Source: Crocinitomix algicola (GTDB taxonomy: Bacteria > Bacteroidota > Bacteroidia > Flavobacteriales_D > Crocinitomicaceae). Taken from it: a DNA stretch of 64,000 nt. Below, in pieces: positions 32,358-40,811 of this stretch. The notes under the pieces are model-generated. The model saw only the letters and a program-made list of their open reading frames with translations. It searched no databases and was not told the DNA's origin. Every line of letters starts with the position of its first letter. The first letter of the stretch is position 1. A program made the position numbers and the translations under genes. The DNA is taken from assembly GCF_001661595.2 (NCBI RefSeq), contig NZ_LYPF02000004.1:186001-250000 (forward strand), read 5' to 3'.

Positions 32358-35243
32358 ATGAAAAATTTAATTTGGGTCCTCTTCGGGCTAATCAGTATTT
32401 CAGGGTTCGCGCAAGAAGCTGAAAAGGGCTTTATTAGAGGGACAGTCTACGAAGCAGCATCGGGTGAAACCATGCCAGGTGTTAAAGTAGAGATTATTGG
32501 TAGAGGTCAAGTGGCTAAAACAGATCTAGATGGTCAGTTTTCAGTGAGTATTGAGCCAGGTGAATATTCAATTCAATTTAGTTTCTTTTATGTTAACACG
32601 TTGTTAATTGAAAATGTCGTGGTAACAGCAGGTGAAACAAATTACCTCGAAAACCTAAATATGGAAGAGTCATCTAATGAGTTGACTAAGATTGTGGTTT
32701 ACGAAGAGCGTACAACAAATACTGAAAATGCGATTCTCCACATCAAAAAGAAAAACCCAAATATGATTGATGGTATATCCAGTTCAAGTTTTAGAAAAAT
32801 TGGTGATTCTGATGCTGCTGGAGCAATGACTCGGGTACCAGGAGTTTCTGTAAGTGGTGGAAAATACGTTTATATTAGAGGATTAGGTGATCGTTATAAT
32901 AAAACATTGTTAAATGGAATGGACGTTCCTGGCCTTGATCCGGATAAAAACACCATTCAAATGGATATTTTCCCAACCAATATTCTTGATAATATCATTG
33001 TAAACAAATCTTTTTCTGCAGAATTACCTGCTGACTTTGCTGGGGGAGTTATCGATATTTCTTTGAAGTCTTTTCCTGAGGAAAAACAAAGAAAAATTTC
33101 AGTTGGTACAGGGTTTAATCCTTACTTTCACTTTAATAAGGATTATTTAACTTATGATGGTGGTAAAACTGATTTCTTAGGGTTTGATGACGGTTCTCGA
33201 GCAATTCCTGCCACTGAAAATATACCGTTTTTCTCAGAAGCAATTGGTGATCCTGAAAAAGCAGACAGATACAAAGAGATTCTTGGTAAATTTAATCCGG
33301 TAATGGGTGCTTATCAGCAAATGAGTTTAATGGATTATAGCTTGTCTGGTTCTTTCGGTAATCAAATTAAAAAGGGAGAAAAAACGATTGGTTATTCAGG
33401 AATGTTCTCTTATAAGAATAATACAGAATTTTATAAAGAAGCAATTTTTGCGCGATATGGTTTGTCAGGCGATCCTGATGAAATGGAAATGCAAACAAGA
33501 GAATATCAAACTGGTAGTTATGGCGTAAACAACGTTTTGTTAACTGCCATGGGAGGTATGGCAATTAAGTCAGCAAGTTCAAAATATACGTTCAATGTAT
33601 TACACTTACAAAATGGTGAATCTAAAGCAGGTATATTTGATTATCTAAACTCTGATCAAGGAGCAATTTTTCAAGGTTATCAGCATAACTTAGAATACAG
33701 CCAGCGGTCATTAACCAATGTTTTATTTAGTGGTAAACATAATTACGACGATAATGATTGGGAAATTGATTGGAGAATTGCGCCAACACTTTCTTTAATC
33801 AAAGATCCAGATATTCGATTTACAAGATACGAAGAGCGTGATGACACGTTAATAATTGGAACTGAAGCTGGATTCCCTGAGCGAATTTGGCGAGAACTCG
33901 TTGAGAAAAATGTTGCTGGAAAAATTGGTGCAACAAAAGAGTTTAAAGCTTGGGAAAGAGATGCGAAGCTGAAGTTTGGAGGCGGTTACACTTTTAAAAC
34001 TCGAGATTTTGTGATTCGTAACTTTGCGATGAACGTTCGTAATGTCAACTTAACTGGTGATCCAAACGAGTTGTTTACTGAAGAAAATATCTGGCCGCAT
34101 AACGGAGATATTGGAAAAGGAACAACTTATGAAGTATCTTTCCTTCCTTCAAATCCTAACCAGTATAGTTCAAATGTTCATAATGCTTCAGCATACATTT
34201 CTACAGAAGTAAGTCCAACTAAACGAATTAAAGCGGTAATTGGCCTTCGTGCTGAAAGTTATACACAATTCTATACCGGTCAGGATCAATTGGGGTTAAA
34301 TGTCTTGAGAAATGATGTAGTCTTACAAGATTTAGGAATTTTCCCTTCATTAAATCTAGTGTATCAAGTTACGGATCGACAAAATTTAAGGTTCTCTTAT
34401 GGTATTACAACAGCACGTCCTTCATTTAAAGAATTATCTTATGCTGAGATTTATGACCCTGTTAGTGGTCGTACGTTTATCGGTGGATTATTTAAAGATG
34501 AAGATGCCGTATCAGGAAATGTTTATTGGGATGGTGAATTAGAAGTTACGGACATTCATAATATCGATGTTAGATGGGAAACATTTAACTCACCTGGTCA
34601 AACAATATCGATTACGGCCTTTTATAAAAAGTTCTATAATCCGATTGAAATTGTTCAGTTTTCGGCGCAAGTTGGATCTTTTCAACCACGTAATGTCGGT
34701 GACGGAGAATTGTTAGGTGGAGAATTCGAAATGAGACAAGGTTTGAAATTTATTTCTGAGAAGATGCAAAACTTCTCTTTCAATTTAAATTTAACTTATA
34801 CGTTGTCTCGAATCCTATACAGTGATACCGAGAAAGAGAGTCGTGTGGCTAACGCAAGAACTGGACAAGAAATTGGCGACTACAGAGATATGGCGGGACA
34901 AGCACCGTATCTAATAAATGGTGGTTTAGCATATAATGGAGGAGCAGAGGGATTTGCAAAAGGATTAGAGGTTGGTGTATATTATAATGTTCAAGGAAGA
35001 ACATTACAATATGTCGGAATAGTTGACCGACCAGACATTTATTCTGTACCATTCCACAGCTTAAATTTTAATGCCAATAAAACATTCGGTAAAAATGAAC
35101 AGTACCAATTCGGATTAAAGGTTTCTAACCTGTTGAATGATGAAAAAGAGACGATGTTCAGATCAATTAATGCTCAAGATCAAATCTTCTCAAAATTGGC
35201 GCCAGGAACAACTGCAGCTGCTAAATTTAGCATTAAGTTTTAA
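32358..35243 (+). CDS. TonB-dependent outer-membrane receptor
   Basis: A 961-residue receptor. Signal peptide (about 1-18, ends GFAQ), a carboxypeptidase-regulatory-like beta domain (about 22-105; IRGTVYEAASGETMPGVKVEI), a plug domain (about 115-235; GAMTRVPGVSVSGGKYVYIRGLGDRYNKTLLNG and DIFPTNILDNIIVNKSFSAELPADFAGGVIDI) and a C-terminal 22-strand barrel ending AAAKFSIKF with terminal Phe. It is not an SusC type, because no SusD partner follows; instead a beta-helix lipoprotein precedes it. Context suggests a phosphate-related ligand. ATG 32358 is chosen over an in-frame TTG at 32352. A terminator lies at 35273-35302. Confidence 0.92.
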   Translation: MKNLIWVLFGLISISGFAQEAEKGFIRGTVYEAASGETMPGVKVEIIGRGQVAKTDLDGQFSVSIEPGEYSIQFSFFYVNTLLIENVVVTAGETNYLENLNMEESSNELTKIVVYEERTTNTENAILHIKKKNPNMIDGISSSSFRKIGDSDAAGAMTRVPGVSVSGGKYVYIRGLGDRYNKTLLNGMDVPGLDPDKNTIQMDIFPTNILDNIIVNKSFSAELPADFAGGVIDISLKSFPEEKQRKISVGTGFNPYFHFNKDYLTYDGGKTDFLGFDDGSRAIPATENIPFFSEAIGDPEKADRYKEILGKFNPVMGAYQQMSLMDYSLSGSFGNQIKKGEKTIGYSGMFSYKNNTEFYKEAIFARYGLSGDPDEMEMQTREYQTGSYGVNNVLLTAMGGMAIKSASSKYTFNVLHLQNGESKAGIFDYLNSDQGAIFQGYQHNLEYSQRSLTNVLFSGKHNYDDNDWEIDWRIAPTLSLIKDPDIRFTRYEERDDTLIIGTEAGFPERIWRELVEKNVAGKIGATKEFKAWERDAKLKFGGGYTFKTRDFVIRNFAMNVRNVNLTGDPNELFTEENIWPHNGDIGKGTTYEVSFLPSNPNQYSSNVHNASAYISTEVSPTKRIKAVIGLRAESYTQFYTGQDQLGLNVLRNDVVLQDLGIFPSLNLVYQVTDRQNLRFSYGITTARPSFKELSYAEIYDPVSGRTFIGGLFKDEDAVSGNVYWDGELEVTDIHNIDVRWETFNSPGQTISITAFYKKFYNPIEIVQFSAQVGSFQPRNVGDGELLGGEFEMRQGLKFISEKMQNFSFNLNLTYTLSRILYSDTEKESRVANARTGQEIGDYRDMAGQAPYLINGGLAYNGGAEGFAKGLEVGVYYNVQGRTLQYVGIVDRPDIYSVPFHSLNFNANKTFGKNEQYQFGLKVSNLLNDEKETMFRSINAQDQIFSKLAPGTTAAAKFSIKF

Positions 35244-35272
35244 AGGGTAACCTTCATAAACAAATATCATTT

Positions 35273-35302
35273 CCCCTGCTGTTGATTCGGTAGGGGTTTT
35301 TT
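35273..35302 (+). terminator. Intrinsic terminator after the TonB receptor
   Basis: CCCCTGC (35273-35279) pairs with GTAGGGG (35290-35296) with one G-T pair and a 10-nt loop, followed by six T residues. Confidence 0.85.
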
Positions 35303-35411
35303 GTTTTTCATATTTCAATCATATTCGCTAAAAGAACGTATTGATAACGTTCAAATTCGTTAAAATTGAAGCCAATAGTAATACCTTGAATTCCTAGCAC
35401 GTAACATTAAG

Positions 35412-35450
35412 TTAATATACAATTCAACTTAGGTTAACACATCGTTAACC
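35412..35450 (+). promoter_or_regulatory. Candidate four-unit Pho box before the second PhoB-like gene
   Basis: TTAATA (35412), TTCAAC (35423), TTAACA (35434) and TTAACC (35445) repeat at exactly 11 bp. This is the longest and cleanest array in the window. Confidence 0.6.
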
Positions 35451-35481
35451 GCTCCGTAATGCCTTTTGGGTTAGCCTTCAA

Positions 35482-35489
35482 TATTTTTG
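35482..35489 (+). promoter_or_regulatory. -7 element for the second PhoB-like gene
   Basis: TATTTTTG, exact match, 15 nt before the GTG start at 35505. Confidence 0.55.
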
Positions 35490-35504
35490 TGGAAAAAGTA
35501 TTAA

Positions 35505-36167
35505 GTGGATCGAAAAGTATTAATTGTAGACGACGAGGAAGACATCCTTAAATTATTAAGTTATAACTTCGAAAAAGAGGGATATAAGGTGTTTACTGCC
35601 CAAACAGGGGAAGAAGCAATTAGTACTGCACTTAATGTTATTCCTGATATTATATTTTTGGATGTGATGTTGCCAGATATTGATGGAATTGAAGTCTGTG
35701 AAAAGTTAAGGAAACAACCTGCATTGAATAATAGTTATGTTTTGTTCCTCTCAGCGAGAGGAGAGGATTATTCTCAAGTAGCAGGATATCGTGCTGGCGG
35801 GGATGATTATATTGTAAAGCCTGTTCGTATGCGAGTATTACTGCATAAAACTAAAGCATTACTTGAACGTAACTTTGAGTCCATGGAGAGTAATGTTCGC
35901 GATTCCGTTCTTTTGGATATGGAGCGCTATTCGATTGTGAAAGATGGAAAAGAATCTATTATTCCTAAAAAGGAATTTGAACTGCTATCTTACCTTATGA
36001 GTGCGCCTGACAAGGTTTTTCGTAGAGAAGAAATTTTAACCAATGTTTGGGGTGATCCAAGAATTAGCGATCGTACGATTGACGTTCATGTACGTAAACT
36101 GCGTGAGAAATTTGGTATGGGAATAATTCGCACTGTCAAAGGGGTTGGTTATCGCTACATGGGGTAA
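35505..36167 (+). CDS. OmpR-family response regulator, PhoB-like (copy 2)
   Basis: A 220-residue receiver plus winged-helix regulator: D9-D10, phospho-acceptor D53 (IIFLDVMLPD), the SARGEDYSQVAGYRAGGDDYI segment with the conserved Lys in VKPVRM, then the DNA-binding domain (IPKKEFELLSYLMSAPDKVF, RTIDVHVRKLREKFG, VKGVGYRYMG). The likeness to copy 1 at 26721 is strong, including the shared ARGEDYSQ-x-AG and TIDVH-x-RKLREK stretches, so the two are paralogues. The start is GTG; no ATG is available ahead of the first strand. The gene follows the TonB receptor terminator, is preceded by the best TTAAC array, and has no kinase partner here. It converges on the M14 gene with a 2-nt gap. Confidence 0.9.
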   Translation: MDRKVLIVDDEEDILKLLSYNFEKEGYKVFTAQTGEEAISTALNVIPDIIFLDVMLPDIDGIEVCEKLRKQPALNNSYVLFLSARGEDYSQVAGYRAGGDDYIVKPVRMRVLLHKTKALLERNFESMESNVRDSVLLDMERYSIVKDGKESIIPKKEFELLSYLMSAPDKVFRREEILTNVWGDPRISDRTIDVHVRKLREKFGMGIIRTVKGVGYRYMG

Positions 36168-36169
36168 GA

Positions 36170-38506
36170 CTATTTTAGCACTGTAAATCTTTCTGTTTTC
36201 ATTTTCTCATCAGAGAGAAGTGTTAAAAAATACATCCCATTACTTAGGTGATTGATATCTAGTTTTGATTCTTTTAAAATCCCTTCTTCAACTATTTGAC
36301 CGACATCGTTGTGAATGACATAAGTTATAATTCCCTTGTATTGAAGGTTTTTTAGGTGTAAGTATTGCTGAGCTGGATTAGGATATAAACTAAACTCAGT
36401 TTTAAGAACTTCATGTACACTTAAAATATTGTCTGCTCCTGTGTAAACACCAAAATCATCGAAATAGAATCCATCCATTTGTAGGCCTCCGTCAGTTACT
36501 AGTCGGAATTGAAAACGTACATCTTCATGGCCAATAAAATCCTCTAAATTAATCTCTTCCAAAATCCAATCATTTTGAGTGCCATCATACAGCGGTTGAT
36601 CTACATCTTGAGGTGAAACACCGAGATTTGTGTATTTACCGCATAATGGTTGCCAACTACTTCCTCCATCCACTGAAATCATAAACTGAACATAATCATA
36701 ATCATTTTCTATTTCCCAACGCGCATTAAACTGAACGATTGCTCCATCGATTGTGCTAAAGTCAAACACTTCATTTAGGGTTAAAACCTTATTGAGGTTA
36801 TTGGCGTAAGTGGGGTCATAAGGGCTGTCTGTAATGCAGTAATCCGGTGATACGTATGTTTCATCTGTATATCCCCAATCACCAGTCCAATTGGATAAAT
36901 CTGAAGCTTCATCTTCAAAAATTGGTATAGTTTCTAGGTAGATTTTTCGAATCGTGTCTTGGCGCATCCAAAGGTCATGTCCAGTTTGTAAAATGTAAAC
37001 AATGTCATCTCCAAAGTTTATTTCAGGAGTCAATGTGTATTGAATGGAATCCAATTTATTTTCATCCAGTTCGAGGGTATATGCTTTTTCTTCACCGATA
37101 CTTGCAATACCTTCCAGCGGGGTAATTTTAACAGTTATAGTACCATCCTCTAGCCCATAGCGGTGAGTCTGAAAATTAAAATAGCCGCTGGTTTCTTCAA
37201 TAACATCGGCTTCCAAGTCTGTTGATGCAGCATAGATATGCGGCATATGCGCTAAAATTAAATTTGTCCATACCATTTCCTTACAAGTAGGAAGAATAGC
37301 GTCTACTGGCGGCCAAAATGCATCTCCAATTTCTGGCGTAAAGGCAAAAATTTCAGGCTTAGTATCTAAATCATCCAAATACATCCAATCGTCAGAATCT
37401 CCAGAAGCAGGATATAAATCAGAACTTTTTATAGCGCTGTATTGATTATAAAGACTCATGTGATTTCCGTATGACTGAAAGTAATCATGATCTTCAGCAA
37501 ACGCTTCATGCGCCCAACCTAGAGGAAATAAGAGTAAATCTCCGTGGGCATGAGCATTAAACGCGTATTTAAATGACCTGGCTTCGCAAAAGGCTTTAAT
37601 TGCTTGTGTTTCTGGTTCGGAAAACGGACCTTCGCCCGCAAATGTATCACCGTTCTCATAAGGAGATGTACCAGATTCGTTCCAATGTAAACCATAATTT
37701 CTGTTCAAATCAACCCCTTTATTTCCTGTACCAATTTCTGGGTTTCTGTTTTTTCTATGCATGCCACCACCTTCAGGATTTGTTACCTGATTGTATCGGT
37801 ATCCATCAGGATTTATCATTGGAACAAAGTAGAGCTCGGTTTCATCAACTAAATAACGTACCTCTTCATTTGTCTCATAATTTTCTAAAAGATACCACAT
37901 ATAATAGATGGTTTGAGATAAACTCATTGGCTCGCGGGCGTGATGGATAGCGGTGTAAAGTACTTCGTGCTCGTCCTCATCAACCATTGGATTGTCTGAT
38001 ATTTTAACCCAATGAATCGGTCGACCTTCCCATGTTTCAAACCCTAAAATTCCCGCTTTTTCTGTAATTAAATCGGGATATAATTCAAACATTTCATCTA
38101 GCTCCGCTAAAAATTCTTCATAGGTAAAATATCCTCCCATGCTTCCAAGGTCAAAATTAACAGGAGTTACAGGATTAAATTCCTCTTCAGTAGCACCTGA
38201 ACAGACTTCCCGTTCATGGCTTCGATACTGATCATTTTTATGTGCTAAATAATGAGCCGTTACATCTTCAATCAAAACTTCATAACTAACGTTGTTGTCT
38301 TCTAAAATAGAAAGTTCAAAACGAGGTAAATCCGCTATAAAAAAATGATTTGATTTATGTTTGCCATGATCTAAAGATACCCCCGATTCGACAAGATGAT
38401 TCAAGGTTAAATCGTCAGCATATATCTTAACTTTAACGTATTGTGTTTGACCATAAGAATAAAGTCCAACTAGTAAGGTGAGGACAAAAAATAAAAGGTT
38501 TTTCAT
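36170..38506 (-). CDS. Secreted M14 zinc carboxypeptidase with T9SS type A sorting tail
   Basis: A 778-residue extracellular peptidase. Signal peptide (about 1-20, ends YGQ), a propeptide-like region to about 115, and an M14 carboxypeptidase domain (about 125-420) with zinc ligands in HHAREP (His and Glu), the third ligand His in FNAHAHGD, substrate-binding RNPE...GVDLNRNYG and the catalytic Glu in FTPEIGDAFWPP. Then come a beta-sandwich (about 425-520), a jelly-roll domain resembling those in immune inhibitor-type proteins (about 530-690; MISVDGGSSWQPLCG) and a C-terminal type A sorting domain of about 75 residues beginning SLYPNPAQQYLHL. It would be exported through T9SS to feed on peptides. 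Confidence 0.9.
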   Translation of the reverse strand: MKNLLFFVLTLLVGLYSYGQTQYVKVKIYADDLTLNHLVESGVSLDHGKHKSNHFFIADLPRFELSILEDNNVSYEVLIEDVTAHYLAHKNDQYRSHEREVCSGATEEEFNPVTPVNFDLGSMGGYFTYEEFLAELDEMFELYPDLITEKAGILGFETWEGRPIHWVKISDNPMVDEDEHEVLYTAIHHAREPMSLSQTIYYMWYLLENYETNEEVRYLVDETELYFVPMINPDGYRYNQVTNPEGGGMHRKNRNPEIGTGNKGVDLNRNYGLHWNESGTSPYENGDTFAGEGPFSEPETQAIKAFCEARSFKYAFNAHAHGDLLLFPLGWAHEAFAEDHDYFQSYGNHMSLYNQYSAIKSSDLYPASGDSDDWMYLDDLDTKPEIFAFTPEIGDAFWPPVDAILPTCKEMVWTNLILAHMPHIYAASTDLEADVIEETSGYFNFQTHRYGLEDGTITVKITPLEGIASIGEEKAYTLELDENKLDSIQYTLTPEINFGDDIVYILQTGHDLWMRQDTIRKIYLETIPIFEDEASDLSNWTGDWGYTDETYVSPDYCITDSPYDPTYANNLNKVLTLNEVFDFSTIDGAIVQFNARWEIENDYDYVQFMISVDGGSSWQPLCGKYTNLGVSPQDVDQPLYDGTQNDWILEEINLEDFIGHEDVRFQFRLVTDGGLQMDGFYFDDFGVYTGADNILSVHEVLKTEFSLYPNPAQQYLHLKNLQYKGIITYVIHNDVGQIVEEGILKESKLDINHLSNGMYFLTLLSDEKMKTERFTVLK

Positions 38507-38640
38507 GGAGTTGTGTCTTAATGCTATGTGCTTTAAATTTAGGGAATTAATTTGAGATATTTCTTCTTGATATTAAAAACCACTTGATTTCACAGCGGGG
38601 CAAATGAAGATCTTCTTTGATAAAATCTGATTAAATGAGG

Positions 38641-38667
38641 TTGTTTCGGTATTCTTCATTATATTTA
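38641..38667 (+). promoter_or_regulatory. Candidate promoter for the 37-residue membrane peptide
   Basis: TTG (38641), a 16-nt spacer and TATATTTA (38660-38667, one mismatch to TAnnTTTG) precede the ATG by 17 nt. Confidence 0.4.
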
Positions 38668-38684
38668 CCCAAAAAATTAGCATC

Positions 38685-38798
38685 ATGTCAACAGAAAAAT
38701 CAGATCGCCCATATTTTGATGAATCAACTTCAATTCTAGTTCCGATTTACGTAACAATTTGTTTGATTATTATTTTTGGAACGGTATTGTTCGGTTAG
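38685..38798 (+). CDS. Small single-pass membrane protein (37 residues)
   Basis: An ATG-to-TAG frame giving MSTEKSDRPYF followed by DESTS and a hydrophobic helix of about 20 residues (ILVPIYVTICLIIIFGTVLF). It has a hydrophilic, probably cytoplasmic, N terminus, one membrane helix and a very short C terminus. Support for it being real: a promoter-like element just upstream, a convincing terminator 25 nt downstream, and normal codon use in an otherwise empty 366-nt gap. I do not recognise a family. It could be a small subunit of a membrane complex. Confidence 0.55.
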   Translation: MSTEKSDRPYFDESTSILVPIYVTICLIIIFGTVLFG

Positions 38799-38822
38799 AC
38801 TCATCGCAAAAGATATTTACAG

Positions 38823-38855
38823 AGACTCATTCGCCAATGCTAATGGGTCTTTTTT
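38823..38855 (+). terminator. Intrinsic terminator after the small membrane gene
   Basis: AGACTCATT (38823-38831) pairs with AATGGGTCT (38842-38850) with one T-G pair and a 10-nt loop; the T run continues to 38855. Confidence 0.75.
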
Positions 38856-38872
38856 GATTTAAAAAGAACCGT

Positions 38873-40396
38873 ATGCCTTTTAATTCCTTGTTTTCTTGGT
38901 TCATTAAGAAGCGAATTCATCAAATAGATTTATTTAAAAAATATCCGTTTGAAGTTCAAAACGAGGTGTTAATGCAGTTAGTTTTTCATGGAAAGGATAC
39001 AGAATGGGGAAGGCAGCATAATTATGACGAGATTAAATCATATGCTGATTTTCAAAAAGCGGTTCCGCTCACAAATTATGAAGTACTTTCTCCTTATGTT
39101 TCTCGTTTATTAAAAAATGAACAGGGTCTTTTATGGGATGATGAAATCAAATGGTTTGCAAAGTCTTCAGGGACAATGCGTGCAAAAAGTAAATTCATTC
39201 CTGTGTCAAAGGCCTCTTTAGAAGAGTGTCATTATAAAGGGGGGAAAGATTTATTAAGTCTGTATTATAATCAAATCCCAGATCGAAAATTATATAAGGG
39301 TAAACACCTCATTCTTGGTGGAAGTGCAGAGATTAACTACCTGAATGCGGATTCTTATTTTGGTGATTTATCGGCAATTATTTTGAAGAATATGCCGTGG
39401 TGGGCAGAATTGAGAAGAACTCCTGCAAAAGAAATTGCTCTGATGAGCGAATGGGAGGAAAAGATAGAGAAACTTGCTGAAACGACGATAGATCAAGATA
39501 TTTATATTTTAGCAGGTGTTCCCAGTTGGACCTTGGTTTTATGTAATCGAATTTTGGAAATAACTGGCAAATCACACCTTAGAGAAGTATGGCCTAATTT
39601 AGAATTGTTTATGCACGGTGGGGTGAATTTTGAGCCTTATCGCGCACAGTTCAAGAGACTTATTCCTTTTGATGATATGAATTATGTGGAAACATATAAT
39701 GCCTCTGAGGGATTCTTTGGTATTCAAGATGATTTTTCTGTTAACGAATTATTGTTAATGCTAGATTATGGCGTTTTTTTCGAATTTATTCCCATGCACA
39801 CCTATCAAGGTACAGATTCTAAAACCATTCTTCCTTTAGAAGAAATTGAATTGGGAGTTAATTATGCCCTTGTAATTTCAACCAATGCTGGGCTTTGGCG
39901 CTATATTATCGGTGATACCATCCGATTCACGAACAAATCGCCGTTTAGATTTGTAATTACAGGTCGTACCAAGAGTTTTATGAATGCTTTTGGGGAGGAA
40001 TTAGTCGTTGAAAATGCAGAACGGGCAATGCAAATGGCTTGCGAAGGTACAGGTGCTGAGATTTTAGAGTACACCGCTGCGCCAATTTACATGGAAGGGC
40101 AACATAAAGGTGGGCATGAATGGTTGGTAGAATTCAGTAAAACACCTGACGATCTAAGATTATTTACCCGTAAATTAGATGAAGCACTTAAATCTTTAAA
40201 TTCAGATTACGAAGCGAAACGTACAGGAGACCTTTCTTTGACAATGCCATTAGTTCGAATGGTAGAAAAAGACACCTTTTCCAACTGGCTAAAATCGAAA
40301 GGAAAGTTAGGTGGACAACATAAAGTGCCGCGATTAGCTAATGATCGAGGTATAGTAGATGAAATAAATGCCCTTTCACCCCCAATCGTGAGTTAA
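38873..40396 (+). CDS. GH3 family (auxin-responsive promoter-like) acyl-adenylate-forming protein
   Basis: A 507-residue protein of the GH3 superfamily. The adenylation motifs are visible: WFAKSSGTMRAKSKFIPVS (P-loop-like SSGT), LFMHGGVNFEPYR, VETYNASEGFFGIQ (motif with the conserved Tyr-x-Ala-Ser-Glu-Gly) and YIIGDTIRFT (Gly-Asp). In plants GH3 enzymes conjugate amino acids to hormones through an acyl-adenylate; bacterial members are widespread in Bacteroidota and their substrates are mostly unknown. There is no signal peptide. The stop overlaps that of the convergent membrane-protein gene in the palindrome TTAA. Confidence 0.88.
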   Translation: MPFNSLFSWFIKKRIHQIDLFKKYPFEVQNEVLMQLVFHGKDTEWGRQHNYDEIKSYADFQKAVPLTNYEVLSPYVSRLLKNEQGLLWDDEIKWFAKSSGTMRAKSKFIPVSKASLEECHYKGGKDLLSLYYNQIPDRKLYKGKHLILGGSAEINYLNADSYFGDLSAIILKNMPWWAELRRTPAKEIALMSEWEEKIEKLAETTIDQDIYILAGVPSWTLVLCNRILEITGKSHLREVWPNLELFMHGGVNFEPYRAQFKRLIPFDDMNYVETYNASEGFFGIQDDFSVNELLLMLDYGVFFEFIPMHTYQGTDSKTILPLEEIELGVNYALVISTNAGLWRYIIGDTIRFTNKSPFRFVITGRTKSFMNAFGEELVVENAERAMQMACEGTGAEILEYTAAPIYMEGQHKGGHEWLVEFSKTPDDLRLFTRKLDEALKSLNSDYEAKRTGDLSLTMPLVRMVEKDTFSNWLKSKGKLGGQHKVPRLANDRGIVDEINALSPPIVS

Positions 40397-40776
40397 TCGG
40401 ACATTAATGTTTTAAGCGCACTTATAAAACGAAGTAGACCAATCCCAGTTAGGAGGAAGGAAATAACAGCGATAAAGCCTAATCGCAACAAGTAAAAATA
40501 TAACGCTAATCCTCCAATCATAAATACCAGACCTATAATCAGACCAACTATTGCGTTATTTTTATCACCTTTTAACGCATGTGCGGACATTTGTTTATTT
40601 GAAAGCCAACGAGCGGTTATGCGAACATCTTCCTCAGTGAAATAATGCTTTTCGCGTAATTCATTTTTTATCTCCATTAAATCCATTTTCTTTTTTACTA
40701 ATAATGGCAGATAATAATCACCTGCTTCATGCGGTGTTTTGATGGATTTAAAATTTGTATCAAGCGCTTCTTCCAT
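40393..40776 (-). CDS. Small two-helix membrane protein, unknown function
   Basis: A 127-residue protein with a charged helical N-terminal half (about 1-70: HEAGDYYLPLLVKKKMDLME, then EIKNELREKHYFTEEDV) and two membrane helices near residues 75-95 and 100-118. The family is unknown to me. The N-terminal half resembles the same region of the upstream gene (40812-41171): P-x-EA...YYL/HYL, then EIK-x-x-L, then an E-E pair. It is last in the tatA-led minus-strand operon, 35 nt after its neighbour. Confidence 0.7.
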   Translation of the reverse strand: MEEALDTNFKSIKTPHEAGDYYLPLLVKKKMDLMEIKNELREKHYFTEEDVRITARWLSNKQMSAHALKGDKNNAIVGLIIGLVFMIGGLALYFYLLRLGFIAVISFLLTGIGLLRFISALKTLMSD

Positions 40777-40811
40777 AATTTTCTATTTTGAGTTATGGTC
40801 GAATATATGAA

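Noticed and set aside
32358-35243. SusC/SusD polysaccharide utilisation locus
   Set aside because: No SusD-like gene follows the receptor and no glycoside hydrolases are present; the preceding lipoprotein is beta-helical, not SusD-like.
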